From contig NZ_CP023691.1 of the NCBI RefSeq assembly GCF_008704855.1, forward strand, positions 3,906,001 through 3,970,000: a stretch of DNA of 64,000 bases. Direction: 5' to 3'. Position 1 is the first letter of the stretch. Each line of letters opens with the position of its first letter. Positions 35,675-44,168 of this stretch are shown piece by piece. A program made the translations under genes and the position numbers. The DNA comes from Streptomyces platensis (GTDB taxonomy: Bacteria > Actinomycetota > Actinomycetes > Streptomycetales > Streptomycetaceae). The notes under the pieces were generated by a model. That model was not told where the DNA came from and did no database searches. It saw nothing but the letters and a program-made list of their open reading frames with translations.

Positions 35675-35994
35675 TTTTCCCCCCGCTTGAATGCAGCAGC
35701 GATGTGTTCGTCCGACTCCTCGCTGTTTTTCACATTCTCCCGCAGGAGTTCGCCGATCGCCTCAAGGTGCTTATGAAGCTTCCCCAGAGACTCCGACATG
35801 TTCTCGGACAGCTCGATGTACGCGGAGGTGACCTCCTCGGACTCGGTCAGCAGGCCGAACCCATCGTGGATCGCCTCAGAGTCCGTCTTCCCCTTGAACC
35901 CTTTGAGGGCACTCTCAATGTCATACGCATAGCTGGCAAATTCTTTCCCAAGTTTTCCCAGCTCAGCAGGTTCAATATGGAATTCTTTGGCCAC
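35671..35994 (-). CDS. Small helical WXG100-like protein
   Basis: The 107-residue, mostly helical, acidic protein has the size and periodicity of ESX/WXG100 proteins, but the WXG turn is replaced (IHDGFGLLTESEE at about 42-54). It is the first gene of a three-gene unit joined by GTGA and ATGA overlaps. I chose GTG 35994, preceded by GGGGGG; a longer frame to 36042 is less likely. It may be a secretion partner of the larger neighbour. Confidence 0.7.
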   Translation of the reverse strand: MAKEFHIEPAELGKLGKEFASYAYDIESALKGFKGKTDSEAIHDGFGLLTESEEVTSAYIELSENMSESLGKLHKHLEAIGELLRENVKNSEESDEHIAAAFKRGEK

Positions 35995-36098
35995 CGGAGC
36001 CCCCCGAGTCCTCTGCATCGCCAGCTGCGCATCAATACACAACGCAGCCCAGCGCCCCTGCTTCTGACCGGGCCAGGCTAGTTAGATTCATCCGCGGC

Positions 36099-36129
36099 GA
36101 GGGGGCCGATTCGCCGAATCAGCCCCCTC
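36099..36129. terminator. Hairpin downstream of the 91-aa gene
   Basis: GAGGGGGCCGATTC (36099-36112) pairs with GAATCAGCCCCCTC (36116-36129) with one G-T-type mismatch and a 3-nt loop. It lies between the 91-aa gene and the type VII-like cassette and probably ends the former's transcript. The rest of the 36130-36263 spacer shows nothing recognisable. Confidence 0.65.
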
Positions 36130-36263
36130 CACCCCGGGGTATTTCACTGAATATGTCGGGATTTGATTGCTCTCAAACTTCACAAAGGTGCGGTAATGAG
36201 CCCTCATCAATGTGGCTGATCCACGCTGGAGGCACCCAACGCCCCCACGCACCCGACGCTCCG

Positions 36264-36539
36264 TCAGTACCCCCGCGATATCCGCGCGTGCGCCTCCCGC
36301 ACCGTCTCCAAGGACTCCTCGTCCGCCTCGGCGTCCCCGCCGGGCCCGCCGCCCGGCTCGTAGCGCTCCAGGAAATCGGCGAGATCCTCGCCCAGGTCCT
36401 CGTCCGGCAGTTCCTCGGCCAGCTCGGCGTACACCTGGGCGGCGAAGCCGTCCGTGGTGCAGTCCGGACCGGTGTGGTCCGCGCCGGCGCTTCTCCCCCA
36501 TGGCCGATGTCCCAGCAGACCGGCCTTACGCGTGCGCAC
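36264..36539 (-). CDS. Small acidic protein, function unknown
   Basis: The 91-residue protein has a basic N-terminus of about 25 residues and a very acidic remainder (VYAELAEELPDEDLGEDLAD, then FLERYEPG). Codon use fits the genome, and GGGGGG precedes the GTG at 36539. It is divergent from coaA. I do not recognise a family. It is less certain than the neighbours because it is short and low-complexity. Confidence 0.6.
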   Translation of the reverse strand: MRTRKAGLLGHRPWGRSAGADHTGPDCTTDGFAAQVYAELAEELPDEDLGEDLADFLERYEPGGGPGGDAEADEESLETVREAHARISRGY

Positions 36540-36735
36540 CCGAACCCCCCTGATTCGTCCGCGGCCCGTCTCCGGGCCCTTCCCCGCCGCTGACCGTACC
36601 GGGCAATACCGACCCGGTACAGACAGGGTGGCTGAGATTCACCCAAGCCCACCCCGACATCCACAAGACCACCTTCCGGCGCCCGGCGGGCCACCCCGAG
36701 ATGAACGGCGGGTGGCGGCTGCGCACAATGGGCGC

Positions 36736-37719
36736 GTGCCCCAGACGACCGATCCGCAGCAACGACGCCGCGCCGACAGCTCCCCGTACGTCGATCTGAC
36801 GCGCGCGCAGTGGAGCGCCCTGCGGGAGAAAACCCCGCTGCCCCTGACGGCCGATGAGGTCGAACAGCTGCGTGGCCTGGGCGATGTCATCGACCTCGAC
36901 GAGGTACGCGATGTCTATCTCCCGCTGTCCCGGCTCCTCAACCTCTACGTCGGCGCCACCAGCAATCTGCGCGGTGCGCTGAACACCTTCCTCGGCGACG
37001 CGGGCGGCGGCCCCCAGCCCGGCACCCCGTTCGTCATCGGGGTCGCGGGCAGCGTGGCGGTCGGCAAGTCCACCACCGCGCGGCTGCTCCAGGCGCTGCT
37101 GGCCCGCTGGCCCGAGCACCCACGCGTCGAGCTGGTCACCACCGACGGCTTCCTCTTCCCCAACGCCGAACTGCACCGGCGCGGTCTGATGTCCCGCAAG
37201 GGCTTCCCGGAGTCCTACGACCGGCGGGCGCTGACCCGCTTCGTCGCGGCGGTGAAGTCCGGCAAGGCCCAGGTCACCGCGCCGGTCTACTCCCACCTGA
37301 TCTACGACATCGTGCCGGGCGAGCAGCTGACCGTGCAGCGCCCCGACATCCTCATCGTCGAGGGCCTGAACGTCCTCCAGCCGGCCCTGCCCGGCAAGGA
37401 CGGTCGCACCCGCCTCGGGCTCGCCGACTTCTTCGACTTCTCCGTCTACGTCGACGCCCGCACCGAGGACATCGAGAAGTGGTACCTCGGCCGCTTCCGC
37501 AAGCTGCGCGAGACCGCCTTCCAGAACCCGTTCTCGTACTTCCGCAAGTACACCCAGGTCTCCGAGGACGAGGCCCTCGACTACGCCCGGATGATCTGGC
37601 GCACCGTCAACAAGCCCAACCTGCAACAGAACGTCGCCCCGACCCGCGGCCGTGCCAACCTGGTGCTCCGCAAGGGGCCGGACCACAAGGTGCAACGGCT
37701 GTCGTTGCGCAAACTCTAG
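36736..37719 (+). CDS. coaA: Pantothenate kinase, type I
   Basis: The enzyme phosphorylates pantothenate in the first step of CoA synthesis. The P-loop is GVAGSVAVGKSTTARLL, and TTDGFLFPN follows, both diagnostic of the type I fold. It has 327 aa from GTG 36736. No good ribosome site is visible, so translation may be leaderless or start elsewhere; the frame stays open upstream, but that extension is out of family. Confidence 0.95.
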   Translation: MPQTTDPQQRRRADSSPYVDLTRAQWSALREKTPLPLTADEVEQLRGLGDVIDLDEVRDVYLPLSRLLNLYVGATSNLRGALNTFLGDAGGGPQPGTPFVIGVAGSVAVGKSTTARLLQALLARWPEHPRVELVTTDGFLFPNAELHRRGLMSRKGFPESYDRRALTRFVAAVKSGKAQVTAPVYSHLIYDIVPGEQLTVQRPDILIVEGLNVLQPALPGKDGRTRLGLADFFDFSVYVDARTEDIEKWYLGRFRKLRETAFQNPFSYFRKYTQVSEDEALDYARMIWRTVNKPNLQQNVAPTRGRANLVLRKGPDHKVQRLSLRKL

Positions 37720-37733
37720 GGAGTGCGAACACC

Positions 37734-38672
37734 GTGCTGCATCTGCGCCTGATCGTCCCCGCGGACCGTACGGACGAGGTGCTCCAGCTGCTGGAGCAGA
37801 CCGTCGGGACCACCCATCTCGTCGTGCTGAGCGGGGCGGCCCGGGAGCCGAGGGGCGATGTGGTGCTGTGCGATGTCGCCCGGGAGGCCGGTGACGGACT
37901 GCTGGCCCGGCTGCGGGAGATGGGCCTCGACCGGAGTGGTTCCATCGCGCTGGAGCACATCGATCTCTCGCTGTCCCGGCGGGCCGACCGGGCGGAGGAC
38001 GAGGCCCCCGGCGAGGGCGCGGACGCCGTGCTGTGGGAGTCGCTGACCGACGCCACCCACGAGGAGTCGACGCTGTCGGCCACCTACCTCGCGTTCCTGA
38101 CCCTCGCGACGATGATCGCGGCCTGCGGTGTGGTCCTCGACAACGCCATCCTGATCGTCGGCGCGATGGCGGTCGGCCCCGAGTTCGGCCCGCTGGCGGG
38201 CATCTCCACGGCCCTGGTCCGGCGCGCCCTGCGGCCGGCCTGGCGCTCGCTGGTGGCGCTGGTCGTCGGCTTCGTCGTGGCCATGGTGCTGACCTGCGGC
38301 TTCAGCTACTTCATGGATGCGGTGGGGCTGTTCACCGAGCACCGGGTCGAGGGTCCGCGGCCCAATACGTCGTTCATCTGGCAGCCGGACTGGATGTCGT
38401 TCGTGGTGGCCTTCCTCGCCGGCGTCGCCGGCACCCTCTCGCTGACCTCGGCGAAGTCCGGCGCCCTGGTGGGCGTGGCCATCTCCGTGACGACCGTGCC
38501 CGCCGCCGCCAACGCCGCCGTCGCCTTCACCTACGGCGACTACGCGCAGACCTGGGGCTCCGTCGGCCAGCTCGGGCTGAACATGGTGGGCATCGTGATC
38601 GCCGGCACCCTCACCCTGGCCACCCAGAAGCTGCTGTGGGCCCGGCACGGCACCCTCCCGGTCGCCCGCTAG
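37734..38672 (+). CDS. DUF389 membrane protein
   Basis: The 312-residue protein has an N-terminal cytoplasmic domain (about 1-100) and about six membrane segments (about 118-300), with the DUF389 core ILIVGAMAVGPEFGPLAGIS. The family is widespread but uncharacterised. The GTG at 37734 is 14 bp after the coaA stop, so the two are probably co-transcribed. Confidence 0.88.
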   Translation: MLHLRLIVPADRTDEVLQLLEQTVGTTHLVVLSGAAREPRGDVVLCDVAREAGDGLLARLREMGLDRSGSIALEHIDLSLSRRADRAEDEAPGEGADAVLWESLTDATHEESTLSATYLAFLTLATMIAACGVVLDNAILIVGAMAVGPEFGPLAGISTALVRRALRPAWRSLVALVVGFVVAMVLTCGFSYFMDAVGLFTEHRVEGPRPNTSFIWQPDWMSFVVAFLAGVAGTLSLTSAKSGALVGVAISVTTVPAAANAAVAFTYGDYAQTWGSVGQLGLNMVGIVIAGTLTLATQKLLWARHGTLPVAR

Positions 38673-38719
38673 CGACCGGAAACGGCCTCGCCCCGGAGCG
38701 GACGCCTCCGCCCCGGACC

Positions 38720-38774
38720 GGAAACGGCCTCGCCCCGGGGCGGCAAGGTGCCGCCCCGGGGCGAGGCCGTTTCC
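38720..38774. terminator. 25-bp perfect terminator hairpin before glmM
   Basis: The arms 38720-38744 and 38750-38774 are perfect complements of 25 bp around a 5-nt loop. The gene pair is convergent. An extra 19-bp copy of the arm's start lies at 38678-38696, so an alternative pairing is possible. Confidence 0.88.
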
Positions 38775-38806
38775 TCAGCGGTGACCGCGGCCACCGCCTA
38801 CGCCAC

Positions 38807-40165
38807 TCATCCCAGCGCCGACTTGACCGCGTCCGCCAGCCGCTCGGCCACCGCACGGGCCTGCTCGATGTCCGCCGCCTCCACCATGACCCGCACCAGC
38901 GGCTCCGTACCGGACGGCCGCAGCAGCACGCGCCCGGTGGCGCCCAGCTCGCGCTCCGCCTCGGCGACCGCCGCGGTCACCTCGGGCGAGGTGGCCACCC
39001 GGGACTTGTCGACGTCGGGGACGTTGATCAGGATCTGCGGCAGCCGCTCCATGACGCCCGCCAGCTCGGCCAGCGGCTTGCCGGTCGTGGCGACCCGGGC
39101 GGCCAGCATCAGACCGGTCAGCGTGCCGTCACCGGTGGTGGCGTGGTCCAGCACGATGACGTGCCCGGACTGCTCACCGCCCAGCGCGAGGCCGTGCGCC
39201 TTCATCTCCTCCAGGACGTAGCGGTCGCCGACCGCGGTCTGGACGAGGTCGATGCCCGCGCCCTCCATGGCCAGCTTGAAGCCGAGGTTCGACATCACGG
39301 TGGCGACCACGATGTTCTTGCGCAGCGTGCCCGCCTCGCGCATCCCGAGCGCCAGGACGGCCAGGATCTGGTCGCCGTCGATCTCGTTGCCCGCGTGATC
39401 CACGGCCAGGCAGCGGTCCGCGTCGCCGTCGTGGGCGACACCCAGGTCCGCGCCGTGCTCGACCACGGCCGCCCGCAGCAGCTCCAGGTGCGTGGAGCCG
39501 CAGCCGTCGTTGATGTTCAGGCCGTCGGGGTCGGTACCGATCGTGATGACGTCGGCACCGGCCCGGGCGAACGCCTCGGGCGAGACCCGCGCCGCCGCGC
39601 CATGGGCGCCATCGATGACGATCTTCAGCCCGTCCAGCCGGTTGGGCAGCACACCGACGAGGTGCGCGACATAGTTGTCGAAGCCCTCGTCATAGACGGT
39701 GACCCGGCCCACACCGGCACCGGTCGGCCGCTCCCAGGGCTCGCCGGAGCTGTGCGCGCGGTAGGTCTGCTCGATCCGGTCCTCCAGCTCGTCGGCGAGC
39801 TTGTGGCCGCCGCGGGCGAAGAACTTGATGCCGTTGTCGGGCATCGGGTTGTGGCTGGCGGAGAGCATCACGCCGAGGTCCGCACCGAGCGAGCCGGTCA
39901 GATACGCGACCGCCGGGGTCGGGAGCACCCCCACCCGCAGCACGTCCACACCGGCGCTGGCCAGGCCCGCGACGACCGCGGCCTCCAGGAACTCACCGGA
40001 CGCGCGTGGATCGCGTCCGACCACCGCCACCGGCCGGTGCCCCTCGAAGGTGCCGGCTTCCGCGAGCACATGCGCCGCAGCGACCGACAGACCGAGCGCC
40101 AGCTCCGCCGTCAGATCCGCATTGGCGACGCCGCGCACACCGTCCGTGCCGAAGAGTCGTCCCAC
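38807..40165 (-). CDS. glmM: Phosphoglucosamine mutase
   Basis: The enzyme converts glucosamine 6-phosphate to the 1-phosphate on the way to UDP-GlcNAc. The N-terminus is GRLFGTDGVRG. The phosphorylated serine lies in LSASHNPMPD (S104), the metal loop is DGDADR, and the phosphate-binding RPSGTEPLVRVM is at the C-terminus. It has 452 aa. It lies downstream of rpsI on the same strand. Confidence 0.97.
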   Translation of the reverse strand: MGRLFGTDGVRGVANADLTAELALGLSVAAAHVLAEAGTFEGHRPVAVVGRDPRASGEFLEAAVVAGLASAGVDVLRVGVLPTPAVAYLTGSLGADLGVMLSASHNPMPDNGIKFFARGGHKLADELEDRIEQTYRAHSSGEPWERPTGAGVGRVTVYDEGFDNYVAHLVGVLPNRLDGLKIVIDGAHGAAARVSPEAFARAGADVITIGTDPDGLNINDGCGSTHLELLRAAVVEHGADLGVAHDGDADRCLAVDHAGNEIDGDQILAVLALGMREAGTLRKNIVVATVMSNLGFKLAMEGAGIDLVQTAVGDRYVLEEMKAHGLALGGEQSGHVIVLDHATTGDGTLTGLMLAARVATTGKPLAELAGVMERLPQILINVPDVDKSRVATSPEVTAAVAEAERELGATGRVLLRPSGTEPLVRVMVEAADIEQARAVAERLADAVKSALG

Positions 40166-40236
40166 TGGTGTCCTCCGAGTAGATGAGCTTGGACCAGAGC
40201 ATTAAGTCCAGGTATACGCCCCTGGTCCCGGATAGC

Positions 40237-40276
40237 CGAACGCCCCGGCAGCACGGAGGTGCCACCGGGGCGTTCG
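40237..40276 (-). terminator. Terminator after rpsI
   Basis: GAACGCCCCGG (40238-40248) pairs perfectly with CCGGGGCGTTC (40265-40275), extended by one outer pair. It lies 30 bp after rpsI and separates the rplM-rpsI unit from glmM. Confidence 0.75.
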
Positions 40277-40306
40277 CCAAGATGCTGCATGGTGCAGCAC
40301 GCGCGA

Positions 40307-40825
40307 TTAGCGCTTGCTGTACTGCGGCGCCTTACGGGCCTTCTTGAGACCGGCCTTCTTGCGCTCGACCGCACGGTCGTCACGCTTGAGGAACCCGGCC
40401 TTCTTCAGCGCACCGCGGTTGTTGTCCACGTCCGCCTCGTTCAGCGCACGGGCCACGCCCAGGCGCAGCGCACCGGCCTGGCCGGAGATGCCGCCGCCGG
40501 AGATGCGGGCGACGACGTCGTAGCGGTTGTCGAGCTCGAGCACCTTGAAGGGCTCGTTGACTTCCTGCTGGTGCACCTTGTTGGGGAAGTAGCCCTCAAG
40601 GGTGCGACCGTTGATCTTCCACTGGCCGGTGCCCGGAACGATCCGGACGCGGGCGATGGCGTTCTTGCGACGGCCCAGGCCGGCCGCCGGCTGCGGGTCG
40701 CCGAAGCGGGAGGCGAGGGACTCGGAGGTGTACTCCGACTCCACGACCTCGGTCTCGGTGGTGTATTCCTCGACGGCGTCTTCGTTCTCGTTCTCGATGA
40801 CGGTCTCGGGAGTGGTCTCGGCCAC
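40307..40825 (-). CDS. rpsI: 30S ribosomal protein S9 (uS9)
   Basis: The 172-residue protein has the S9 core (GRRKNAIARVRIVPGTG) and the C-terminal KKARKAPQYSKR that reaches the P-site tRNA. An acidic N-terminal extension of about 45 residues (TETEVVESEYTSES) is typical of actinobacteria. The GTG at 40825 gives VAETTPETV. It forms an operon with rplM. Confidence 0.96.
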   Translation of the reverse strand: MAETTPETVIENENEDAVEEYTTETEVVESEYTSESLASRFGDPQPAAGLGRRKNAIARVRIVPGTGQWKINGRTLEGYFPNKVHQQEVNEPFKVLELDNRYDVVARISGGGISGQAGALRLGVARALNEADVDNNRGALKKAGFLKRDDRAVERKKAGLKKARKAPQYSKR

Positions 40826-40868
40826 GATGCTCCTCAGAATTCTCTGTCGTCTTAGGGGGTGGCCGGAC

Positions 40869-41312
40869 TTACTGCGCGACCTGGGTGATCTCGAACGGGA
40901 CCGGCTGCTGCGCAGCGTGCGGGTGCTCGGCACCTGCGTAGACCTTCAGCTTCGAGAGCATCTGACGGCCGAGGGTGTTCTTGGGGAGCATGCCCTTGAT
41001 GGCCTTCTCGACGGCCTTCTCGGGGTTCTTGTCGAGCAGCTCGTCGTAACGGACCGACCGCAGACCGCCCGGGAAGCCCGAGTGGCGGTAGGCCATCTTC
41101 TGGGTCCGCTTGTTGCCGGACAGGTGCACCTTGTCGGCGTTGACGATGATGACGAAGTCACCCATGTCAACGTGCGGCGCGTAGACCGGCTTGTGCTTGC
41201 CCCGCAGGAGGGACGCGGCCTGGGTGGCCAGACGGCCCAGGACAACGTCCTGCGCGTCAATGATGTGCCACTGGCGCTGGACATCGCCGGGCTTGGGGCT
41301 GAACGTACGCAC
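40869..41312 (-). CDS. rplM: 50S ribosomal protein L13 (uL13)
   Basis: The 147-residue protein has the L13 signatures WHIIDAQDVVLGRLATQAA and MLPKNTLGRQM. It is the first gene of the rplM-rpsI operon, 43 bp upstream of rpsI, with a promoter candidate about 180 bp upstream. Confidence 0.97.
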   Translation of the reverse strand: MRTFSPKPGDVQRQWHIIDAQDVVLGRLATQAASLLRGKHKPVYAPHVDMGDFVIIVNADKVHLSGNKRTQKMAYRHSGFPGGLRSVRYDELLDKNPEKAVEKAIKGMLPKNTLGRQMLSKLKVYAGAEHPHAAQQPVPFEITQVAQ

Positions 41313-41490
41313 GTCTTAGCCTTCGCTTCTTAAGTGAATGGGTCCTGTACTGGTCGCCGTGACCGATCCCGCAGCAGGGCGGCACTACGGGTGACGCAAC
41401 CCGATCGTCCGCCGCTGGTTATCGGCCCAGGGACCGGCGTAAGGGCCCCTCACGTGAGATAGAGCAAGCCAATACGCATAACGAACCAGC

Positions 41491-41520
41491 AGAATACCGG
41501 GCCGTCCCCAGCGGGGTCAA
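41491..41520 (-). promoter_or_regulatory. Candidate rplM-rpsI promoter
   Basis: TTGACC (41515-41520) and TATTCT (41491-41496) on the minus strand are 18 nt apart, a good housekeeping-sigma fit. The -35 box overlaps the T-tract of the ABC-F terminator. The leader would be about 170 nt. Confidence 0.6.
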
Positions 41521-41554
41521 AACGCCCCCCGAACCGGCGTGCGGTCCGGGGCGT
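41519..41554 (-). terminator. Terminator after the ABC-F gene
   Basis: ACGCCCC (41548-41554 side) pairs with GGGGCGT (41522-41528 side), followed on the minus strand by TTTT (41519-41522). It begins 8 bp past the ABC-F stop. Confidence 0.65.
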
Positions 41555-41561
41555 CCCCGGC

Positions 41562-43196
41562 CTACCGCTTCCGCTCCACCCGCCGCTCGTCCCACACCGG
41601 CTCCGCCGTCTCCCGCACCAGCCCGTCCGAGCCGAAGACCAGGAACCGGTCGAAGGACTTCGCGAACCACCGGTCGTGGGTGACCGCCACCACGGTGCCG
41701 TCGTACGCCTCCAGCCCCTCCTGAAGCGCCTCCGCCGACTCCAGGTCCAGGTTGTCGGTCGGCTCGTCGAGCAGCAGGGCGGTCGTCCCGGCCAGCTCCA
41801 GCAGCAGGATCTGGAAGCGCGCCTGCTGGCCGCCGGAGAGCCGCTCGAAGCGCTGCTCGGCCTGTTTCTCCAGCTCATAGCGGCGCAGCGCGGACATGGC
41901 CTGACCCTTGTCCTTGGCGTGTTCGGTCCACAGGATGTCGAGCAGGGGGCGGCCCATCAGCTCGGGGTGGGCATGCGTCTGCGCGAAGTGACCGGGGACG
42001 ACCCGGGCGCCCAGCTTCCAAGCACCGGTGTGCGGGACGGGATTCTCCTCGTCCCCAGCCAGCAGCCGCAGGAAGTGCGACTTGCCGGAACCGTTGGAGC
42101 CGAGGACCGCGACCCGCTCGCCGTAGAAGATCTCCAGGGAGAAGGGCTTCATCAGGCCGGTGAGCTCCAGGTTCTCGCAGGTGACCGCGCGCACGCCGGT
42201 GCGCCCGCCGCGCAGCCGCATGGTGATCTCCTGCTCACGCGGCGGCTCCGGCGGCGGCCCGGCCTCCTCGAACTTCCGCAGCCGGGTCTGCGCCGCGGCA
42301 TAGCGCGAGGCCATCTCATGGCTGATGGAGGCGGCCTGCCGCAGCGACACCACCAGCTTCTTCAGCTGGGCGTGCTTCTCGTCCCAGCGCCGCCGCAGCT
42401 CCTCGAAGCGGGCGAAGCGCTCCTTGCGTGCCTGGTGGTAGGTGCCGAAGCCGCCACCGTGCACCCAGACGTCGGAGCCCGCCGGGCCCGGCTCCACGCT
42501 GACGATCTTCTCCGCGGCGCGGGCCAGCAGCTCCCGGTCGTGCGAGACGAACAGCACCGTCTTACGGGTCTGCCGCAGCTGCTCCTCCAGCCACCGCTTG
42601 CCCGGCACGTCCAGATAGTTGTCCGGCTCGTCCAGCAGCAGCACCTCGTCGGTGCCGCGCAGCAGCGACTCCAGCACCAGCCGCTTCTGCTCACCGCCGG
42701 ACAGCGTGCGCACCTTGCGCCACTGCGCCTTCTCGTACGGCATCCCCAGCGCCGCCGTCGTGCAGATGTCCCAGGCGGTCTCGGCCTCGTAGCCGCGCGC
42801 CTCGGCCCAGTCGCTGAGTGCCTGGGCATAGGCCATCTGCGCGGCCTCGTCGTCGTCCTCGGCGGTCATGATCGCCAGCTCGGCGGCGTCCACCGCCGCT
42901 GCCGCCTCCCTGATGCGCGGCTGTGCCACGGAAATCAGCAGGTCACGCACGGTGCGCTCATCCCGTACGGAGCCCACGAACTGCGGCATCACGCCCAGCC
43001 CGCCGCTGACCGTCACCGCCCCGCCGTGCGGCTGGAGCTCCCCCGCGATCAGCCGCAGCAGCGTCGTCTTGCCGGCCCCGTTGGCCCCCACCAGCGCGAC
43101 CGGCGCGCCCTCCCCCACGCGGAAGGACACATCCCCCAGCAGGACCCTCCCGTCCGGCAGGTAGTACTCCAGATGTCCGGCCTCAAGATGTCCCAT
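41562..43196 (-). CDS. ABC-F family ATPase (two nucleotide-binding domains, no membrane domain)
   Basis: The 544-residue protein has two Walker A motifs (GANGAGKTTLL at about 37-47 and GSNGSGKSHFL at about 368-378) and two signature motifs (LSGGEQKR and LSGGQQAR), joined by a charged linker of about 80 residues. No membrane helices are present. ABC-F proteins act on ribosomes as translation factors or, in some branches, in antibiotic protection. Placement among ribosomal genes supports a translational role. Resistance function cannot be told. Confidence 0.9.
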   Translation of the reverse strand: MGHLEAGHLEYYLPDGRVLLGDVSFRVGEGAPVALVGANGAGKTTLLRLIAGELQPHGGAVTVSGGLGVMPQFVGSVRDERTVRDLLISVAQPRIREAAAAVDAAELAIMTAEDDDEAAQMAYAQALSDWAEARGYEAETAWDICTTAALGMPYEKAQWRKVRTLSGGEQKRLVLESLLRGTDEVLLLDEPDNYLDVPGKRWLEEQLRQTRKTVLFVSHDRELLARAAEKIVSVEPGPAGSDVWVHGGGFGTYHQARKERFARFEELRRRWDEKHAQLKKLVVSLRQAASISHEMASRYAAAQTRLRKFEEAGPPPEPPREQEITMRLRGGRTGVRAVTCENLELTGLMKPFSLEIFYGERVAVLGSNGSGKSHFLRLLAGDEENPVPHTGAWKLGARVVPGHFAQTHAHPELMGRPLLDILWTEHAKDKGQAMSALRRYELEKQAEQRFERLSGGQQARFQILLLELAGTTALLLDEPTDNLDLESAEALQEGLEAYDGTVVAVTHDRWFAKSFDRFLVFGSDGLVRETAEPVWDERRVERKR

Positions 43197-43252
43197 GAAC
43201 GGGATTGTGACCGGCCTCCAAGCCTTCTACCAACCCCATTAGGATGCGCGGC

Positions 43253-44119
43253 ATGAGCTTTGGGCAAGGCGGGCCGTTCGACGGCCCCGGGGGTTCTTCG
43301 TCGTCCACGCCGGACTGGGGCGCACTCGCCGAGGAGAGTGAGGCACAGTCCCGCCGCAAGCGTCTGCTGTGGATCGGCGGCGGCGTGCTGGCGGCCCTCG
43401 CGGTGGCCGGCATCGTCACCGCCGCCGTCATGACCGGCGGCGCGAAGGGCGGCAGTCCGACGGCGTCGCCCAGCGCGTCCGACGAGGCCGCGGAGCCGGA
43501 CGACAAGCCGTCCTTCCCGGACGTCTCCGTCCCGCCCCCGCCCAACCCGCGGGACTACATCTCCGACCCCAAGAAGGACAGGGCGCCGCTGACGCCCGCC
43601 ACCCTCTTCCCGCAGAAGAGCATGGTCGTCGGCGAGCACACCTACCCCCGCGCCAAGACCGCCGGCACCAAGGACTGCACCGCCGCCGCCCAGGGCCCGC
43701 TGGTCTCCTCGCTGACCCACAACGGCTGCCGGCAGCTGCTGCGGGCCACGTACGCCAAGGGCGGTGTCGCGGTCACCATCGGCATCGCGGTCTTCGACTC
43801 CCCGGCCCAGGCCACCAAGGTCATGAACGAGAACAAGGCCAACCTCATGCCGCTGCCCGGCGGCGGTGTCCCCGGAAACTTCTGCCAGGGCACGAAGTGC
43901 CGGATGGCGACCAACGCCACCGGCCGCTACGCCTACTTCACGATCGCCGGCTACCTCAACGGCAAGGACGTCACCGGCGCCGAGACCAAGGCCCGGCAGA
44001 TCGCCCGGGACGGCGGCGCCTACGCGTTCAGCCAGATCACCCAGCGCGGCAAGGACCAGGCCGCCAAGGCCGCCGAGCAGCAGCTGAAGGAAGCCCGGGA
44101 GAAGGCCGGCCAGTCCTGA
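43253..44119 (+). CDS. Single-span membrane protein, function unknown
   Basis: The 288-residue protein has a Gly/Ser-rich cytoplasmic N-terminus, a hydrophobic span at about 40-62, a Ser/Pro linker and an extracytoplasmic domain with several cysteines (DCTAAAQ, NGCRQLL and NFCQGTKCRM) likely to form disulphides. It is common in Streptomyces but uncharacterised. I chose ATG 43253 for its upstream AGGA; an ATG at 43244 is the alternative. It is divergent from the ABC-F gene. Confidence 0.8.
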   Translation: MSFGQGGPFDGPGGSSSSTPDWGALAEESEAQSRRKRLLWIGGGVLAALAVAGIVTAAVMTGGAKGGSPTASPSASDEAAEPDDKPSFPDVSVPPPPNPRDYISDPKKDRAPLTPATLFPQKSMVVGEHTYPRAKTAGTKDCTAAAQGPLVSSLTHNGCRQLLRATYAKGGVAVTIGIAVFDSPAQATKVMNENKANLMPLPGGGVPGNFCQGTKCRMATNATGRYAYFTIAGYLNGKDVTGAETKARQIARDGGAYAFSQITQRGKDQAAKAAEQQLKEAREKAGQS

Positions 44120-44168
44120 CGCCTCCGGTGGCGCCGCCCCTCCGGCGGCGCCACCACCGGGCCGCCGC

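Noticed and set aside
38033..40186. A 717-codon plus-strand frame across the DUF389 end and glmM
   Set aside because: It runs through the DUF389 stop region in another frame, crosses a terminator and lies antisense to glmM.
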